This document shows positions 54,743 to 61,396 of a DNA stretch of 64,000 nucleotides, piece by piece. Source of the DNA: Winogradskyella sp. J14-2 (GTDB taxonomy: Bacteria > Bacteroidota > Bacteroidia > Flavobacteriales > Flavobacteriaceae); contig NZ_CP019388.1 of the NCBI RefSeq assembly GCF_001971725.1, positions 930,001-994,000 on the forward strand. Reading direction: 5' to 3'. The number at the start of each line of letters is the position of its first letter. Position 1 is the stretch's first letter. The notes under the pieces are model-generated. The model saw only the letters and a program-made list of their open reading frames with translations, ran no database searches and had not been told where the DNA came from. A program made the translations under genes and the position numbers.

Positions 54743-55354
54743 TTATTTTATTTTGATTGAAAACATTTCTTGGTCTTCAATATATCCTTTTAATTCGTCG
54801 TTTGCAAAAACCTTACCAACTCCGTAAGGTGTTCCGGTAAAGATAATATCTCCAATTTTTAAAGTAAAATATTTTGACACATATTCTATGAGTTCGTCAA
54901 TCTTCCAGAGCATAAGCTCTGTATTACCAGATTGCACAACCTCATCATTTTTTTTTAAACTAAAATTGATGTTATCTACATTTTTGAAGTTTGATTTTGG
55001 CAACCATTTCCCTATCACAGCAGCACCATCAAAGGCTTTTGCTTTTTCCCACGGTAAACCTTTTGCTTTTAATTGGGCTTGGAGATCTCTTGCCGTAAAG
55101 TCAATTCCCAATCCTATTTCATCGTAATATTTATGAGCAAATTTCTTATCGATGTACTTGCCTACTTTTTTAATTTTTACCAAAACTTCGACTTCGTGAT
55201 GGACTTCATCAGAAAAATCTGGAATAAAAAACGGTTGCTTTTTCAATAAAATTGATGTATCTGGTTTTAAAAACACCACAGGATCTGTAGGTTTTTCGTT
55301 TTCTAATTCTTTGATGTGGTCTGTGTAATTGCGACCTATGCAAATGAGTTTCAT
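54743..55354 (-). CDS. Fumarylacetoacetate hydrolase family protein
   Basis: A 203-residue single-domain FAH enzyme: MKLICIGRNYTDHIKELENE, the metal-ligand region VHHEVEVLVKIKKVGKYID, the loop GLGIDFTARDLQAQLKAKGL, and GDIIFTGTPYGVGKV at the end. Family members cleave or decarboxylate beta-keto acids (acylpyruvases, oxaloacetate decarboxylases). The acylpyruvase subgroup is the best guess; the substrate is not fixed. It follows the 55383 gene by 28 bp. Confidence 0.93.
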   Translation of the reverse strand: MKLICIGRNYTDHIKELENEKPTDPVVFLKPDTSILLKKQPFFIPDFSDEVHHEVEVLVKIKKVGKYIDKKFAHKYYDEIGLGIDFTARDLQAQLKAKGLPWEKAKAFDGAAVIGKWLPKSNFKNVDNINFSLKKNDEVVQSGNTELMLWKIDELIEYVSKYFTLKIGDIIFTGTPYGVGKVFANDELKGYIEDQEMFSIKIK

Positions 55355-55382
55355 GAAAATTAGATTGTTAGACTGGTTAGAT

Positions 55383-56285
55383 TTAGTTAGATAAAGTTAA
55401 GGATATTGCTGGTACTGCCTTCTTTTCACTTTTATAAGTATTAGCCGCATAAAAACGCCATTCACCAGAAATATACGATGCTACCATATACTCTCCTTCA
55501 TTTTCACAAGTTGCTGAAAATGTAGGTTGATATTTGATACGCTTTTCTTTCTTCTTTTTTTTATCGGTAAAATGAAAAGTTACTTCTTCAGCATTATAAG
55601 GGATATACAACCATTCAAAAGCAACGTAAAAACCTTCTCTTGGAAAGAGAATGTCGTAGTTTGAAATATCAACAACAGCTTCCTTTTGTTTCTTTGTTAA
55701 TTCTACAACGACACTCTCTTTCAAAATATCTTCATGCGGAAGACTGTCTTTTCCTATGGTAAATAGCCTTAATCTAAACTTCGCTTTTTTATTTTTAAAA
55801 TTTCCAAAGTGAAATTTAACCGACTTCAGAAATTCTGTTTCTTGATAATCTTCGTTGTATGGAAAATACAAAGCCATTATCCATGGGTTTTCTGCTAATG
55901 AACCATATCCGTGACATAAATCTGAATCTTCAATTTTGTTTACAACATTAGTTTTCGCCTCAAACTTATCCTTAATGACCACTTCTTCTAAAACCTCTGT
56001 TTTAGGTTTCAAAAAAATCTTTTCAGACTTTAGAAATAAAGAAACTGGTATTTTGCTACTTGCATAGCCTAATGATGATAAACTGACCACTTTATTTGTA
56101 TCATCTTCGTTAATTTCCAAACGAAAGCTTCCGTCATCATTACTAGAGGTACCAACTGTAGATTCTAAAATAGAAATATTGACATAAGGAATTGGCTCGT
56201 TAGTTACTTTATCTAAGACTACGCCTTTTGCAACTTGCTGTTGTGAAAAAGTTAAAAATGGGATAAGGATGAATAGAAATTTCAT
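55383..56285 (-). CDS. Exported protein with carboxypeptidase-regulatory-like domain
   Basis: A 300-residue secreted protein: signal MKFLFILIPFLTFSQ, then a CarboxypepD_reg-like beta domain (VVLDKVTNEPIPYVNISILE, STVGTSSNDDGSFRLEI; residues about 20-95), common at the start of TonB-linked or stand-alone Bacteroidota envelope proteins. The second domain (FLKSVKFHFGNFKNKKAKFR, FPREGFYVAFEWLYIP) is a beta sandwich of unknown function. Sits in a housekeeping run, 36 bp after the exonuclease gene. Confidence 0.82.
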   Translation of the reverse strand: MKFLFILIPFLTFSQQQVAKGVVLDKVTNEPIPYVNISILESTVGTSSNDDGSFRLEINEDDTNKVVSLSSLGYASSKIPVSLFLKSEKIFLKPKTEVLEEVVIKDKFEAKTNVVNKIEDSDLCHGYGSLAENPWIMALYFPYNEDYQETEFLKSVKFHFGNFKNKKAKFRLRLFTIGKDSLPHEDILKESVVVELTKKQKEAVVDISNYDILFPREGFYVAFEWLYIPYNAEEVTFHFTDKKKKKEKRIKYQPTFSATCENEGEYMVASYISGEWRFYAANTYKSEKKAVPAISLTLSN

Positions 56286-56300
56286 GAAAAAAGCGTATAA

Positions 56301-56320
56301 GATTCCTGCTTTCGCAGGAA
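56301..56320. repeat. Palindromic repeat hairpin after the exonuclease gene
   Basis: The sequence GATTCCTGCTTTCGCAGGAA (56301-56320) contains the TTCCTGC / GCAGGAA stem found in each unit of the tandem repeat at 4031. It lies within one base of the stop codon of the exonuclease gene (56322), so it may act as a 3' hairpin for its mRNA (inference). Confidence 0.75.
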
Positions 56321-56321
56321 G

Positions 56322-57098
56322 TTAAGACAATTTATTATTAAACTGACGTAACTTAATTGCAGTTAACACTTTTTTAGTATATAACGGAAAATCTGCATTT
56401 AACAACCAACCAAAATAGCCTGGCTCTTGCTCCATAACATCTACCACACGTTTACCTTTGTGCTTACCAAAAGAAAAACATTCTTCCCCTTCTTTGTTGA
56501 AAATTAAAAATCCAGCAAAATCTGCAAACTTTTTGCGAGAGCTAAATTCTGCTAAAAACTTGGTGTCATTTTCTAGTTCTTCATAACGCTCTAGCTGCGC
56601 TTTTAAAACCTCGTACGTTGCCTTGGTATCTGCTTCTGCACTGTGCGCGTCGTCTAAATTTTTATCGCAATAAAACTTATAGGCTGCGCTTAGTGTGCGT
56701 TGCTCCATTTTATGAAAAATGGTTTGTACGTCTACTGCTAAACGATTTTTCATGTCAAAATCAATCTCTGCACGCAACATTTCTTCTGCCAATAGTGGAA
56801 TATCGAATCGGTTAGAATTGAAACCACCTAAATCTGAATCTTTGATTAAGTTATGTACTTCTTTAGAAATTTCTTTAAAGGTTGGTGCGTCTGCAACATC
56901 TGCATCCGAAATTCCGTGAACTTTGGTTACTTCTGGCGGAATTGGAATGGTTGGATTTACCAATTTGGTATAGGTTTCTTCCTTTCCGTTAGGATGAACT
57001 TTTAATATTGAAATTTCAACAATTCTGTCTTTTGAAATATTGATTCCTGTAGTTTCTAAATCGAAAAAACAGATGGGTTTGTTAAGGTTGAGTTGCAT
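56322..57098 (-). CDS. DnaQ-like 3'-5' exonuclease with C-terminal DUF3820-like domain
   Basis: A 258-residue exonuclease of the DEDD family: Exo I with Asp13 and Glu15 (ICFFDLETTGINISKDRIVE), Exo II GGFNSNRFDIPLLAEEM, and Exo III DDAHSAEADTKATYEVL (DEDDh). Residues about 195-255 carry ECFSFGKHKGKRVVDVMEQE, PGYFGWLLNADFPLYTKKVL, a domain similar to the free-standing DUF3820 protein at 3856. A repair or proofreading exonuclease is likely. A -7 box TACCTTTG at 57116-57123 precedes it. First gene of a five-gene run to cinA. Confidence 0.92.
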   Translation of the reverse strand: MQLNLNKPICFFDLETTGINISKDRIVEISILKVHPNGKEETYTKLVNPTIPIPPEVTKVHGISDADVADAPTFKEISKEVHNLIKDSDLGGFNSNRFDIPLLAEEMLRAEIDFDMKNRLAVDVQTIFHKMEQRTLSAAYKFYCDKNLDDAHSAEADTKATYEVLKAQLERYEELENDTKFLAEFSSRKKFADFAGFLIFNKEGEECFSFGKHKGKRVVDVMEQEPGYFGWLLNADFPLYTKKVLTAIKLRQFNNKLS

Positions 57099-57115
57099 TT
57101 ATGTATTCTTTAAAA

Positions 57116-57123
57116 CAAAGGTA
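57116..57123 (-). promoter_or_regulatory. Candidate -7 element of the exonuclease-cinA run (TACCTTTG)
   Basis: TACCTTTG on the minus strand matches TAnnTTTG, 17 bp before the ATG at 57098. No TTG at 17-23 bp upstream. Confidence 0.45.
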
Positions 57124-57167
57124 ATGAGATTTAACATAAAAGACTTTAAATGATTAAAAAAGCTGGC

Positions 57168-57198
57168 TTGACTTTGTGAATTTAAAAGACTAACTTCG
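57168..57198 (+). promoter_or_regulatory. Candidate promoter of the 57279 gene (TTG-N20-TAACTTCG)
   Basis: TTG at 57168-57170, 20 bases, then TAACTTCG at 57191-57198, one mismatch to TAnnTTTG. It lies upstream of a repeat in the leader (57220-57251). Confidence 0.35.
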
Positions 57199-57219
57199 TT
57201 TAACGTTGGATATAAGTTA

Positions 57220-57251
57220 CTTGTACTGAGCGTAGTCGAAGTGTTGAAACG
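57220..57251. repeat. Dispersed repeat related to the insert at 58120
   Basis: CTTGTACTGAGCGTAGTCGA at 57220-57239 followed by AGTGTTGAAACG reads, on the reverse strand, as CACTTCGACTACGCTCAGTA. This is nearly the same as CACTTCGACACGCTCAGTGC at 58120-58139. It lies in the leader of the 57279 gene. Confidence 0.7.
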
Positions 57252-57278
57252 ACGCATATCCACGAACTATTGTACATA

Positions 57279-57896
57279 ATGCAAAAAATCATCTTACAGA
57301 TTATCTATTTCAGTTGCTTTATTGTTGTTGGACAAAGCACAAAAGATGATTATGATATCTTCTCAAAAACTATTGATTTTGGAGTTGCAAGTTTCGATAC
57401 TGATATTGAATTCTACAATTTTGGAGATAGTCGAATGAAGCCATTTAAAACAGTTGTTCTAATGGAAAAATTGGAATTTGAATTTAAGGAAGATCATTTG
57501 ATGTTAAAGAGTATGAAAAGCGTAAAGAATAAAGATTTAATTGACGCAATACCAGATTTAGATTCTTCATTTACTAACCATCCTAAAATAAATATAGATT
57601 CGCTAAAAATAAAATCATTAGAAGTTCATTCTTTGTCAAACAAGTCATTTAAAGAACTACTTGATAATTCAACAAATTCTTATGAAAGACGTTGGAGAAA
57701 AATAAATCGGAAATTTAAACATAGTCTTGCAATCGGATTGTCGAAAATAAAATATTATGGAAATTATGCTTCACTCTATTATTGGGTTGATTGTGGAAAA
57801 TTTGGCTACTGCAAGAATGAATACATAATAGTATTTGAAAAGGTTGATGAAGAATGGACAATACTTGAAAATATAACTCTTTGGATAAGTCCATAA
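57279..57896 (+). CDS. Exported protein of unknown function
   Basis: A 205-residue protein from the ATG at 57279 (MQKIILQIIYFSCFIVVGQ, signal peptide); a TTG at 57270 adds three residues and is less likely. I do not recognise the family. The mature part has DDYDIFSKTIDFGVASF, IDSLKIKSLEVHSLSNKSFK and a C-terminal beta region (YYGNYASLYYWVDCGKFG, EYIIVFEKVDEEWTIL) that looks like a small lipocalin- or SH3-like sheet. Single gene with a shared terminator downstream (58062-58095). Confidence 0.72.
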   Translation: MQKIILQIIYFSCFIVVGQSTKDDYDIFSKTIDFGVASFDTDIEFYNFGDSRMKPFKTVVLMEKLEFEFKEDHLMLKSMKSVKNKDLIDAIPDLDSSFTNHPKINIDSLKIKSLEVHSLSNKSFKELLDNSTNSYERRWRKINRKFKHSLAIGLSKIKYYGNYASLYYWVDCGKFGYCKNEYIIVFEKVDEEWTILENITLWISP

Positions 57897-58061
57897 AATC
57901 AAAAAGCACTATGTACAACAATAGCTACAAATCATTGTGGTTTTGTGCCACACCAAAATAAAAGTAAAAATCAAACGGCTGGATTTCGGCGTAATAATTC
58001 TGTGGATGATTCCACAACGAAACCATAGCCAAAACCGGTAAACGAACTGAATTAAAAACAT

Positions 58062-58095
58062 AAAAAAAGCACAGTCCTAAAACTGTGCTTCTTTT
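58062..58095. terminator. Bidirectional terminator between 57279 gene and E2 gene
   Basis: AAGCACAGT (58067-58075) and ACTGTGCTT (58082-58090) form a perfect 9-bp stem with a 6-base loop. It is flanked by an A run on the left and CTTTTT on the right, so it serves both the + strand gene and the convergent E2 gene. Confidence 0.88.
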
Positions 58096-58105
58096 TAGAT
58101 ATGTG

Positions 58106-58157
58106 AGATGCTGAATCAACACTTCGACACGCTCAGTGCGACAGTTCAGCATGACAA
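58106..58157. repeat. Nested palindromic repeat
   Basis: ATGCTGAA (58108-58115) and TTCAGCAT (58145-58152) are the same arms as at 51272-51292, with TCAA after the first arm. A 24-bp unit (58120-58143, CACTTCGACACGCTCAGTGC plus GACA) sits exactly between them, so the hairpin loop is replaced by another repeat word. Lies just before the E2 stop. Confidence 0.75.
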
Positions 58158-58164
58158 AATTAGA

Positions 58165-59505
58165 CTAGATTTCTCTATTAGAATCCCAAGCTTCAAGATA
58201 ATCTTTAACTGCTTTAACAAATTGCCCACCTAATGCGCCATTGACCACACGATGATCGTACGAATGCGACATGAACATTTTGTAACGAATACCTATAAAA
58301 TCACCTTGAGGAGTTTCTATAACTGCTGGCACTTTTCTTATAGCACCTAAAGCCAATATACCTACCTGAGGCTGATTTATAATTGGTGTACCCATGATGC
58401 TACCAAATGTACCAACGTTGGTTACTGTATATGTTCCGCCTTGTATATCGTCTGGATTCAGTTTATTTTCTCTGGCTCTATTAGCTAAATCGTTGACCTT
58501 TTTAGCCATACCTAAAAGATTTAATTGGTCTGCATCTTTTATAACAGGTACAATAAGGTTACCATCTGGTAAAGCTGCTGCCATACCTAAATTTATATGC
58601 TTCTTTTTAATGATACTATCACCTTGAACGGAAATATTCATCATAGGATAGTCGCGTAACGCTTTTGCAACGGCTTCCATGAATATTGGAGTAAAGGTTA
58701 AATTCTCACCTTCGCGTTTCTTAAAGCTATTTTTATGCTTGTTTCTCCAATTCCAGATTTCTGTTACGTCAGCTTCAATAAATGACTGAACGTGTGCAGA
58801 CGTCTGTACAGACTCTACCATATGCTTAGAAATGAGTTTACCCATTCTGGTCATTTCTATAATTTCATCATCACCAGAAGCGACAACTGGTGTTGAAGCT
58901 GGTTTTTGTTTTGGTTGACTTGGAGCTTCTGTTTTAACCGTTGCTTTTTGTTCTACAACTGGTTGAGATTTTACTTCCTCTACAGGTGCGGAACTGCGCG
59001 ATTCCAAATACGATTTAATATCATTTTTAGTAACACGACCATCCTTACCTGTTCCTGGTATGGTATCTAATTCCGCTTGAGAAATTCCTTCTTCCTTAGC
59101 TATATTTTTAACTAAAGGAGAATAAAAACGATCGCCCGAAGACATTATTGGCTGTGTAGTTTCTTTTGCAGCTACAACGGTTTGTGCTACTTCTGCTACT
59201 GCCTTAGGAGCTTCCTCTTGTTTAGGTTCAGCAGCTTGTGCTTTTACTTCAACATTATCACCTCCTTCAGTTTCTATTACTGCAATAGTTTGACCTACTT
59301 GTACGACATCATCAACATCAAAAAGTTTTTCTAGTAGTACACCATCAACTTCACTTGGTACTTCACTATCTACCTTATCGGTTGCAATTTCTAAGACGGC
59401 CTCATCAGCTTCAATTGTATCGCCAACCTCTTTTAACCAAGACGTTATAGTTGCCTCTGCAACACTTTCACCCATTTTAGGTAACTTAAGTTCAAACTTT
59501 GCCAT
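58165..59505 (-). CDS. 2-oxo acid dehydrogenase dihydrolipoamide acyltransferase (E2)
   Basis: The E2 core of a 2-oxo acid dehydrogenase complex; it transfers acyl groups from lipoyl arms to CoA. The 446-residue protein has one lipoyl domain with the lipoyl Lys44 (EIATDKVDSEVPSE) and a Pro/Ala/Val-rich linker. The peripheral-subunit-binding domain (VKNIAKEEGISQAELDTIPG, TGKDGRVTKNDIKSYLE; about 130-170) follows, then the catalytic domain with His418 in SYDHRVVNGALGG. Overall similarity favours a branched-chain type (BkdB-like), but acetyl-transferring E2 cannot be excluded. E1 and E3 are not in the window. A -7 box TAATTTTG lies at 59543-59550. Confidence 0.94.
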   Translation of the reverse strand: MAKFELKLPKMGESVAEATITSWLKEVGDTIEADEAVLEIATDKVDSEVPSEVDGVLLEKLFDVDDVVQVGQTIAVIETEGGDNVEVKAQAAEPKQEEAPKAVAEVAQTVVAAKETTQPIMSSGDRFYSPLVKNIAKEEGISQAELDTIPGTGKDGRVTKNDIKSYLESRSSAPVEEVKSQPVVEQKATVKTEAPSQPKQKPASTPVVASGDDEIIEMTRMGKLISKHMVESVQTSAHVQSFIEADVTEIWNWRNKHKNSFKKREGENLTFTPIFMEAVAKALRDYPMMNISVQGDSIIKKKHINLGMAAALPDGNLIVPVIKDADQLNLLGMAKKVNDLANRARENKLNPDDIQGGTYTVTNVGTFGSIMGTPIINQPQVGILALGAIRKVPAVIETPQGDFIGIRYKMFMSHSYDHRVVNGALGGQFVKAVKDYLEAWDSNREI

Positions 59506-59542
59506 ATCTATAATTTGAAGGTCTTTATTTTAAAATCGAATG

Positions 59543-59550
59543 CAAAATTA
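59543..59550 (-). promoter_or_regulatory. Candidate -7 element of the E2 gene (TAATTTTG)
   Basis: TAATTTTG on the minus strand matches TAnnTTTG, 37 bp before the ATG at 59505. No -33 TTG found in range. Confidence 0.4.
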
Positions 59551-59591
59551 ATAAAAAACAGTCTGTTTTACTGATTTTTATTCAATAAAAA

Positions 59592-60689
59592 TTAGAAGCT
59601 CACGACTTCTCCTCTACCTGTACTACTATCGCTTCCGAGCATAAAATTACTACTTTTTACCCATATTCTATAGGTGTTTTGGTTTCCAATATTTTTAGTT
59701 TTTATAAACTCAATGATAGTTTTGTAACTTAGAAATTCTGAGTCGAAGACTATTTGTGATTCTTTTGTTATATCTGCTAAATCTTTTGAAAACGACAGTG
59801 AAGTCGCCATTTTATTTCTTAATTGCTTATTAGGTGCATTAGATATTACCAAAGTTTCCTTTACAATTACTTTACTTAACGTATTTGCAGGTTTTCTCAT
59901 AGAAGCTAGACCCAATATAACTTTAACAACAGTAGAGATTACAGCATGCTTTTTAAAGTGCTTTTTGTAAAAAATTTCCATAGCGCCATAAAAACGTTTA
60001 GCGTACACTTTATCTTTTAGGGTACTCTCGCCTTTGTAATGTATGATGGTTGTCTCTCCAAAAAAATAATTTTTATAACCGGCTTTTAATACTTTATAGG
60101 ATAAGTCTACATCCTCACCGTACATAAAATAGTCTTCATCAAAGCCACCCACTTCATTATATACATCTCGTTTTAATATCATAAAAGCTCCTACAAGTAC
60201 AGCTGTAACACCAATATCATTAGGCTTTAAATTAGTATTGTAATAGTTTTTTGAATTTGCTAATAGTTTTTGAAGTGCTACCTTAGGTGTTGGGATATTA
60301 CGTTTACTTTCTGGAAGAAAATTACCTCTTCCATCGATAAGCTGACATCCTACAATACCTAGATGTGATTTTTGCTCTGCAAAAGCTAAGGTTTTTATAA
60401 ACGTATCTTCTGCTACTACAGTATCTGGATTAAGAATGCATAAATAATCTCCTTTGGCATGGGCTACACCAATGTTATTACCTTTTGAGAAGCCATGATT
60501 TTCCTTATTCTCTATCAGTTTCACATTAGGAAACTGTAATCTGACCATAGCACAACTATCATCAGACGAATGATTATCTACAACTATAATCTCAGCTTCA
60601 ATATTTGTAATGGCAGCTTCTACACTTCTTAGACAAAGCTCCAAAAAGTAACGCACATTATAGTTGAGTATGACTATGGAAAGCTTCAA
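59592..60689 (-). CDS. Family 2 glycosyltransferase (TTG start)
   Basis: A 365-residue GT-A glycosyltransferase. From the TTG at 60689 it begins (M)KLSIVILNYNVRYFLELCLR, the canonical start of this family, and it follows the recR stop by 7 bp. A second TTG at 60719 would overlap recR and add 10 residues. No ATG is available before the domain, so the TTG is needed. The nucleotide-sugar motif EIIVVDNHSSDDS and GDYLCILNPDTVVAEDTF with the DxD-like region GEDVDLSYKVLKAGYKN are present. Probably transfers rhamnose or a similar sugar to a surface polysaccharide (inference). The last 70 residues form a separate small domain. Confidence 0.88.
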   Translation of the reverse strand: MKLSIVILNYNVRYFLELCLRSVEAAITNIEAEIIVVDNHSSDDSCAMVRLQFPNVKLIENKENHGFSKGNNIGVAHAKGDYLCILNPDTVVAEDTFIKTLAFAEQKSHLGIVGCQLIDGRGNFLPESKRNIPTPKVALQKLLANSKNYYNTNLKPNDIGVTAVLVGAFMILKRDVYNEVGGFDEDYFMYGEDVDLSYKVLKAGYKNYFFGETTIIHYKGESTLKDKVYAKRFYGAMEIFYKKHFKKHAVISTVVKVILGLASMRKPANTLSKVIVKETLVISNAPNKQLRNKMATSLSFSKDLADITKESQIVFDSEFLSYKTIIEFIKTKNIGNQNTYRIWVKSSNFMLGSDSSTGRGEVVSF

Positions 60690-60696
60690 AATACGA

Positions 60697-61314
60697 TTAC
60701 GATTTAAGTGAAGCCTCAAACGGAATACGATCTACAATACTTCTACCCAATGTAATTTCGTCTGTATACTCTAACTCATTACCAGCTGCAACACCTCTTG
60801 CTATTGTAGAGGTCTTAACCTTATAATCTTGTAGTTGCTTGAATATGTAAAAATTGGTAGTATCTCCTTCCATCGTTGGGCTCATAGCAAAAATAAGTTC
60901 TTTAACGGTGCCCAACTTTACCTTGTTGACAAGCGATGTAATATTTAAATCTTGAGGACCAATACCATCCATTGGTGATATTTTCCCACCTAAAACATGG
61001 TATAATCCTTTAAAAGAACTTGTGTTCTCTATAGCCATAACATCTCTAATATCTTCTACAACGCATATGAGTTCTTCGTTTCGATTAGGATTTTGGCATA
61101 TCTCACAAAGCTCTTTGTCGCTAATGTTATGACACGATTTACAGAAATTAATATCTGCCCTTACTTTAGAGAGTGCGTCAGCCAACTGAAAAGTTTGATG
61201 CTCTGGTTGCCTTAACAAATGTAATACTAAACGCAATGCTGTACGCTTACCAACACCAGGTAATTGCGACATTTCGTTTACTGCATTTTCTAAAAGTTTT
61301 GAAGAAAATTCCAT
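60697..61314 (-). CDS. recR: Recombination protein RecR
   Basis: RecR works with RecF/RecO to load RecA at gaps. The 205-residue protein has the N-terminal helix-hairpin-helix ([20 protein letters not shown]), a zinc finger with Cys58, Cys61, Cys70 and Cys73 ([16 protein letters not shown]), and the Toprim domain ([36 protein letters not shown]). Complete. Linked by 7 bp to the downstream glycosyltransferase gene. The terminator of the 61397 gene lies just upstream. Confidence 0.97.
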   Translation of the reverse strand: MEFSSKLLENAVNEMSQLPGVGKRTALRLVLHLLRQPEHQTFQLADALSKVRADINFCKSCHNISDKELCEICQNPNRNEELICVVEDIRDVMAIENTSSFKGLYHVLGGKISPMDGIGPQDLNITSLVNKVKLGTVKELIFAMSPTMEGDTTNFYIFKQLQDYKVKTSTIARGVAAGNELEYTDEITLGRSIVDRIPFEASLKS

Positions 61315-61340
61315 GAGTACGAAGGTACAGATTTTAGTGC

Positions 61341-61377
61341 TAAAAAAAGCCCAATTGAGATTGTTAACAATTGGGCT
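61341..61377 (-). terminator. Rho-independent terminator of the 61397 gene
   Basis: On the minus strand AGCCCAATTG and CAATTGGGCT form a perfect 10-bp stem with a 10-base loop, then seven U-coding bases. It lies 20 bp after the stop at 61397. Confidence 0.92.
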
Positions 61378-61396
61378 GTTGTAGGCTATCTCTTAA

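Noticed and set aside
57925..58152. A 75-codon minus-strand frame
   Set aside because: It reads through the bidirectional terminator and a nested repeat; composition is not protein-like.
61315..61396. recR promoter with its -33 box in the terminator, as for ftsY
   Set aside because: TTG lies 24 bp from TACCTTCG, beyond the usual spacing, and the -7 box has a mismatch and almost touches the ATG.
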